A stretch of 8,476 bases of DNA, taken from an uncultured beta proteobacterium. GTDB lineage: Bacteria > Pseudomonadota > Gammaproteobacteria > Burkholderiales > Rhodocyclaceae. Under the pieces are notes generated by a model. It searched no databases. It saw only the letters and a list, made by a program, of their open reading frames with translations, and had not been told where the DNA came from. The DNA is taken from NCBI GenBank assembly GCA_903953145.1, contig CAJBIL010000447.1, positions 1-8,476 on the forward strand. Reading direction: 5' to 3'. Positions 5,609-8,476 of this stretch are shown piece after piece. The first letter of the stretch is position 1. Each line of letters starts with the position of its first letter. A program made the position numbers and the translations under genes.

Positions 5609-5679
5609 TAAACCCAAAAATCGCAGTGCCAACCACGGCAGGCATGCTCGTTGTGGTGAGAACTGCGGTTTTAGGTTTA
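5609..5679. repeat. Inverted repeat with 18-19 bp arms
   Basis: TAAACCCAAAAATCGCAGT (5609-5627) is answered by ACTGCGGTTTTAGGTTTA (5662-5679), whose reverse complement is TAAACCTAAAACCGCAGT: 16 of 18 positions match with a one-base gap. The 34-bp loop is centred near a GCATGC palindrome and shows further weak symmetry. The arms look like short terminal inverted repeats of a miniature element or a recombination site. I do not recognise the family. Confidence 0.65.
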
Positions 5680-5686
5680 TCTGATA

Positions 5687-5761
5687 TGCCCTGCAACCCG
5701 CATGGATTGGCGTTCTAGCAGATACACTCTCTGAAGAACCGCGTATTCATTGGCTCTCCGG
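5687..5761 (+). repeat. Direct repeat copy 2 (75 bp)
   Basis: This is the second copy of 4586-4660, in the same orientation, downstream of the antitoxin. It differs mainly in the middle: 5712 (T for A), 5720 (G for C) and several positions between 5723 and 5738. It begins 7 bp after the inverted repeat at 5609-5679. Confidence 0.88.
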
Positions 5762-5805
5762 CAAGTTGATGTGCTAGATCACCATTCCATGAGCCTTCCA
5801 GGGCA
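5687..5805. repeat. 119-bp dyad element containing repeat copy 2
   Basis: The left arm begins TGCCCTG (5687-5693) and the right end is CAGGGCA (5799-5805). Reading the right arm on the minus strand gives TGCCCTGGAAGGCTCATGGA and continues TGGTGATCTAGCACATCAAC after one base; about 29 of 37 positions match the left arm. The right arm is even closer to copy 1 (37 of 45, with GATCTAGCACATCAAC exact). The element ends 8 bp short of the peptidase stop codon. It may be a miniature mobile element, a REP-like sequence or a cassette-end site. Confidence 0.7.
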
Positions 5806-5812
5806 ATGGACA

Positions 5813-6751
5813 TCAAAGAGTGATTTGATCAGCCAGCGTGTTCAGTGCTGCAATACAGGCGGCGGCCATGTCGGGGGCTAGTGCGCTGTGGCGGCCGCCG
5901 GGGACGATCTGCAACTTCGCTTCGGGCCAGGCGCGATGCAGGCGCTCGGCAGCGACTGGGGGGCAGACGGGGTCGTCACTGCCTTGCACGATGATCGCCG
6001 GAAGATGACGAAAATTGGAGCAATCGGCGAGTAGCCCGGCGCTGTCGATGAAACAACTCTGGGCGAGGTAATGCGCCTGCACGGCGGTTTTGGCGAGTTG
6101 CCGGGCATCGGGTACGGCGGTCAGCGGTGCTTCGCCCATTAACGCGCGTTCGTAGTCGATCCAGTGGCGTGCGGCAGACTGGCGAACGGCGAGCTCGTTA
6201 TCCAGCAGGCGCCGGGTGTAGGCGTGCAGCAAATGCCCACGCTCGCTGGCCGGCACGCCGGCGGCGAGGCGCTGCCAGGCTTCAGGGGCCATTTGGTCAA
6301 GCCCTTGCGCGTAACGTTGCAGCTCATCGGCCGAGCCGAGGAAAATGCCGCGCAGGATGAGCCCGCTAACATGCGCCGGATGTTGCCGCGCGTAAGCCAG
6401 CGCGAGCAGGCTGCCCCACGAGCCGCCAAACACGAGCCAGCGCTCAATGCCGAGCGTTTGCCGGATCTGCTCGATGTCGGCCAGCAGGTGGGCGGTGGTG
6501 TTGGCGTGCAGGCCGCCGAGCGGGGCGCTTTGACCGCAACCGCGCTGATCGAACAATACGGCGCGAAAACGCGCGGGATCAAAAAAACGCCGATGCTCGG
6601 ACGAGCAGCAACTACCTGGGCCGCCATGCAGAAAAACAACGGGGATGCCGTCTGGCGAGCCGCTCTCTTCAACGGCCAGCAGATGGCCGTCGCCGACCGC
6701 CAGACGGTGTTCGCGGAATGGCACGCACGCCGCGAACAGGCCGCTGGGCAT
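5813..6751 (-). CDS. pip: Prolyl aminopeptidase (proline iminopeptidase)
   Basis: This alpha/beta hydrolase of peptidase family S33 removes N-terminal proline from peptides, in the cytoplasm (no signal peptide). The 312 residues carry the oxyanion-hole motif HGGPG (42-46), DQRGCGQS (68-75), the nucleophile elbow GGSWGS with S111, an acid at D260 (GSDDPVCPP) and H288 (GGRHSA). HWIDYE (196-201) supplies the Glu that in this family binds the substrate's free imino group. The length is typical. I chose the ATG at 6751; the frame extends to a TTG at 6754, and neither has a visible ribosome binding site. It starts 38 bp after the receptor gene on the same strand and is probably co-transcribed with it. 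A link to PQQ, such as trimming of a peptide, is conceivable but unsupported. It ends beside the dyad at 5687-5805. Confidence 0.92.
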   Translation of the reverse strand: MPSGLFAACVPFREHRLAVGDGHLLAVEESGSPDGIPVVFLHGGPGSCCSSEHRRFFDPARFRAVLFDQRGCGQSAPLGGLHANTTAHLLADIEQIRQTLGIERWLVFGGSWGSLLALAYARQHPAHVSGLILRGIFLGSADELQRYAQGLDQMAPEAWQRLAAGVPASERGHLLHAYTRRLLDNELAVRQSAARHWIDYERALMGEAPLTAVPDARQLAKTAVQAHYLAQSCFIDSAGLLADCSNFRHLPAIIVQGSDDPVCPPVAAERLHRAWPEAKLQIVPGGRHSALAPDMAAACIAALNTLADQITL

Positions 6752-6789
6752 CAATACACGCTGTTGGCTAAAACAAGGCTGGCGCAGGA

Positions 6790-8476
6790 CTAGAAAAGGT
6801 ACTGGGCGCTGGCGCCAGCCAGCCAGTTGCTGCCCGGTGCGGCTTCGTAGTAACGCTTGTTGGTATCGCCAACGATGACGGAGCCGACGTAGCTGCGGTC
6901 AAAAATGTTGTTTAAGCGCACAAACTCGCGCAGACGCCAGTGACCGCTTTTCTGCTCGGCACCGACACGCAAGTTGGCGATCATATAACCGGGGGCTGCC
7001 TGATCGGTGTTGCTGTCGGAGACATGGACCTTGCCATTCGCCACGGTCTCGAAAGCCGCGCTGAGGCCGGAGGGTACATCTTTCCAGGCCAGCTCGCCGT
7101 AGAACGACGCCGTCGGCACGCCGGGAATCTTGTTGCCGGACGGCACGACAGCGCCGGCGCCAGTGGTAAAAGATTCGTCATAAATGGCGTTCAGGCCGGT
7201 AACGGCAACGCGGCCGCTGAAGCCATGACGCCAGACGGTATCCAGCGAAAGCTCGACGCCACGGCGCAGGGTGTGACCGGCGTTTTTGTAGCTGGTGCGG
7301 CCGCTGGCGGAACCATCGACCACTAACTCATCCTCCGTGCGCACCTGATAGAACGCGAGATTGGCGCGGGTATCGTTGCCGAGAAAGGCTTTGGCGCCGA
7401 CTTCAAGGTGATTGCTGCGCGCCGGCTGGAGCTTGAAATTGAAGGTGCCGCCGGTACCGGAATAGAACATTTCGTTCAACGTCGGCGTCTCGAAGCCACG
7501 CGCCGCGCTGGCGTAGAGATTCAGGCTGGTTGTCGCCTTGTAGAGCACGCCGAGCATCGGTGTGGTGTTGCTGTAATTGACGCTGCCGCTGTCGTTACCG
7601 TTGCCGGGAACGACATATTTATCGTCAACCGATACGCTCACCCGGCTATGACGCAAGCCGGCGGTGAGATTCCATTTGCCGCTCTGCCACTCGGTCTGGA
7701 GATAAGGGTCAAGACTGGAAACGATGTCCTGCTCGTTACGCCGGAGCGCGCCCTTAACGCCGAACTGAGTGCCCACAAAGTTCTCATAACCCCGCCGGTT
7801 ATCCGTCGAGCGGTCGTAGTCAACGCCAGCGGTGGTCGTCAGGCTGCCTGCGCCGAGTTGGCGAACGGCAATCCAGCGCGCGCCCACACCGCCAAAGTCA
7901 CGGTCGAAATCGACCACGCCACCGGGGTGGCTGGCCGGTGCCTGAAAGCCTTTGGAGAAGGACTGATACTGCACAACCTTGCGATTCCCGGCATAAGCCG
8001 AAACTTGCAGGCGATCTTCACCAAAACGGCGCTCGTAAGTTGCGCCGCCCTGAACGTGATCGATACTCTTGCGGGTGTTGTAGCGGTCAGCCAGCGTGCG
8101 TTTGGGGTTTTGCGTATCCGTCGTATCAATCTCGTTTTTGCGCGGGTCGGTCCGGAAGGTTCCCCACTTCACACCCAGCGCATCCTGCGTGTCATGCTGG
8201 CTGAGCTGATTGGCGACCACGGTCAGACGGCTGTCGGCATCGAGCTCAATATTAAGCTTGGCCATCGACTGATCGCGCGTTGCGGCGCTGTGGTCACGGT
8301 AGCCGCCAGTGGCAAAACGCGACACATCAAGCACATAGCCGATATTGCCGGATTTACCCTGCGCGCTGACATCGGCTTTCCAGGTGCCGTAACTGCCGCC
8401 GACCACGGACGTTTCGATGCTCGGTGCGCCCTTCCCCTCACGGGTGAAGAGCTGAATCACGCCACCGGCGTTGTTA
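6790..8476 (-). CDS. pqqU: TonB-dependent receptor, PqqU/YncD-like (5' end outside window)
   Basis: Only the last plug segment and the whole beta-barrel are in the window; the frame is open at the right edge, where NNAGGVIQLFTREG (from 8475) matches the plug end GNASGGV of other receptors. The match to E. coli YncD, shown to take up PQQ and renamed PqqU, is strong across the barrel. Counted from the valine codon at 8460: GYRDHSA (53-59), NTRKSI (128-133), DPYLQTEWQ (251-259), YVVPGNGNDSG (282-292), ARGFETPTLNE (320-330), DELVVDGSASGRTSYKNAG (377-395) and NIFDRSYVGSVIV (518-530). The C-terminal Phe (QYLF) is the usual signal for outer-membrane barrel assembly. It would import PQQ across the outer membrane using TonB energy. 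The receptor call is certain; PQQ as substrate rests on similarity and on the pqqE gene 2.4 kb away. The signal peptide, TonB box and promoter are outside the window. Confidence 0.88.
   Translation of the reverse strand, partial: NNAGGVIQLFTREGKGAPSIETSVVGGSYGTWKADVSAQGKSGNIGYVLDVSRFATGGYRDHSAATRDQSMAKLNIELDADSRLTVVANQLSQHDTQDALGVKWGTFRTDPRKNEIDTTDTQNPKRTLADRYNTRKSIDHVQGGATYERRFGEDRLQVSAYAGNRKVVQYQSFSKGFQAPASHPGGVVDFDRDFGGVGARWIAVRQLGAGSLTTTAGVDYDRSTDNRRGYENFVGTQFGVKGALRRNEQDIVSSLDPYLQTEWQSGKWNLTAGLRHSRVSVSVDDKYVVPGNGNDSGSVNYSNTTPMLGVLYKATTSLNLYASAARGFETPTLNEMFYSGTGGTFNFKLQPARSNHLEVGAKAFLGNDTRANLAFYQVRTEDELVVDGSASGRTSYKNAGHTLRRGVELSLDTVWRHGFSGRVAVTGLNAIYDESFTTGAGAVVPSGNKIPGVPTASFYGELAWKDVPSGLSAAFETVANGKVHVSDSNTDQAAPGYMIANLRVGAEQKSGHWRLREFVRLNNIFDRSYVGSVIVGDTNKRYYEAAPGSNWLAGASAQYLF

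Larger units (their letters stand above)
5467..5812. other. Gene-free region between antitoxin and peptidase genes
   Basis: These 346 bp lie between convergent 3' ends. They contain no supported gene. 5467-5608 shows nothing clear except an antisense open frame running back into the antitoxin gene. 5609-5679 is an inverted repeat, and 5687-5805 is repeat copy 2 with an inverted extension. The large dyads could act as terminators for either strand, but none has the T-run of a classical intrinsic terminator. Confidence 0.7.

Noticed and set aside
5276..5632. Minus-strand open frame of 118 codons through the antitoxin 3' half
   Set aside because: It starts at TTG, runs antisense over the antitoxin gene and becomes Arg/Pro-rich there. 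The first 50 residues look protein-like (LLERFQVWMLTNLANFITDR) but match nothing I know; at most a remnant.
4586..5805. Repeats as integron attC sites around a gene cassette
   Set aside because: The repeat ends lack RYYYAAC and GTTRRRY core boxes in the right order. The GTTGGAC and GTCCAAC seen at 4791 and 4831 are in reversed order and only 33 bp apart, fitting an operator better.
6164..6793. Plus-strand open frame of 209 codons opposite the peptidase gene
   Set aside because: It is antisense to a gene with all its catalytic motifs, and its sequence has no family-like features.

Overview
The window looks like part of a betaproteobacterial chromosome. The reasons are fairly high GC, tightly packed genes and protein sequences typical of that class; a Rhodocyclales-like host is an inference and no rRNA is present to settle it. 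Its theme is pyrroloquinoline quinone (PQQ). A textbook pqqE and a TonB-dependent receptor very close in sequence to E. coli YncD/PqqU, the PQQ uptake receptor, lie on the same (minus) strand about 2.4 kb apart.

Layout. 1-719 (+): 3' part of a conserved protein of the DUF6976 type, converging on the next cluster. 4407-724 (-): a compact cluster read right to left: pqqE, a 36-residue one-helix membrane ORF, a stand-alone urate-oxidase N-terminal membrane domain, a SerC-like aminotransferase and a PyrD-like flavoprotein. Stop/start overlaps join pqqE to the mini-ORF and serC-like to pyrD-like. The SerC-like protein has lost the His-Arg pair that binds the phosphate or side-chain carboxylate of the substrate. 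The PyrD-like protein has lost the catalytic Ser and two orotate-binding Asn. Both therefore probably act on something other than phosphoserine and dihydroorotate. No pqqA, B, C or D is present in the window.

4586-5805: two 75-bp direct repeats, with hairpin-forming extensions, bracket a plus-strand toxin-antitoxin pair of the TumE/TumA type. The toxin has no ATG where its homology begins; an ACG sits there. The promoter lies inside a perfect 9+9 bp inverted repeat, the likely autoregulatory operator. An additional 18-19 bp inverted repeat lies after the antitoxin. The unit runs against both neighbours and looks inserted.

6751-5813 (-): prolyl aminopeptidase. 8476-6790 (-): PqqU-like receptor, open at the right edge and probably co-transcribed with the peptidase.

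Without the toxin-antitoxin unit, receptor, peptidase and the pqqE cluster would form one head-to-tail minus-strand run. My working model is a PQQ-related locus (uptake, biosynthesis step, and a set of repurposed enzymes of unknown substrate) that was split by a small mobile or cassette-like toxin-antitoxin unit.
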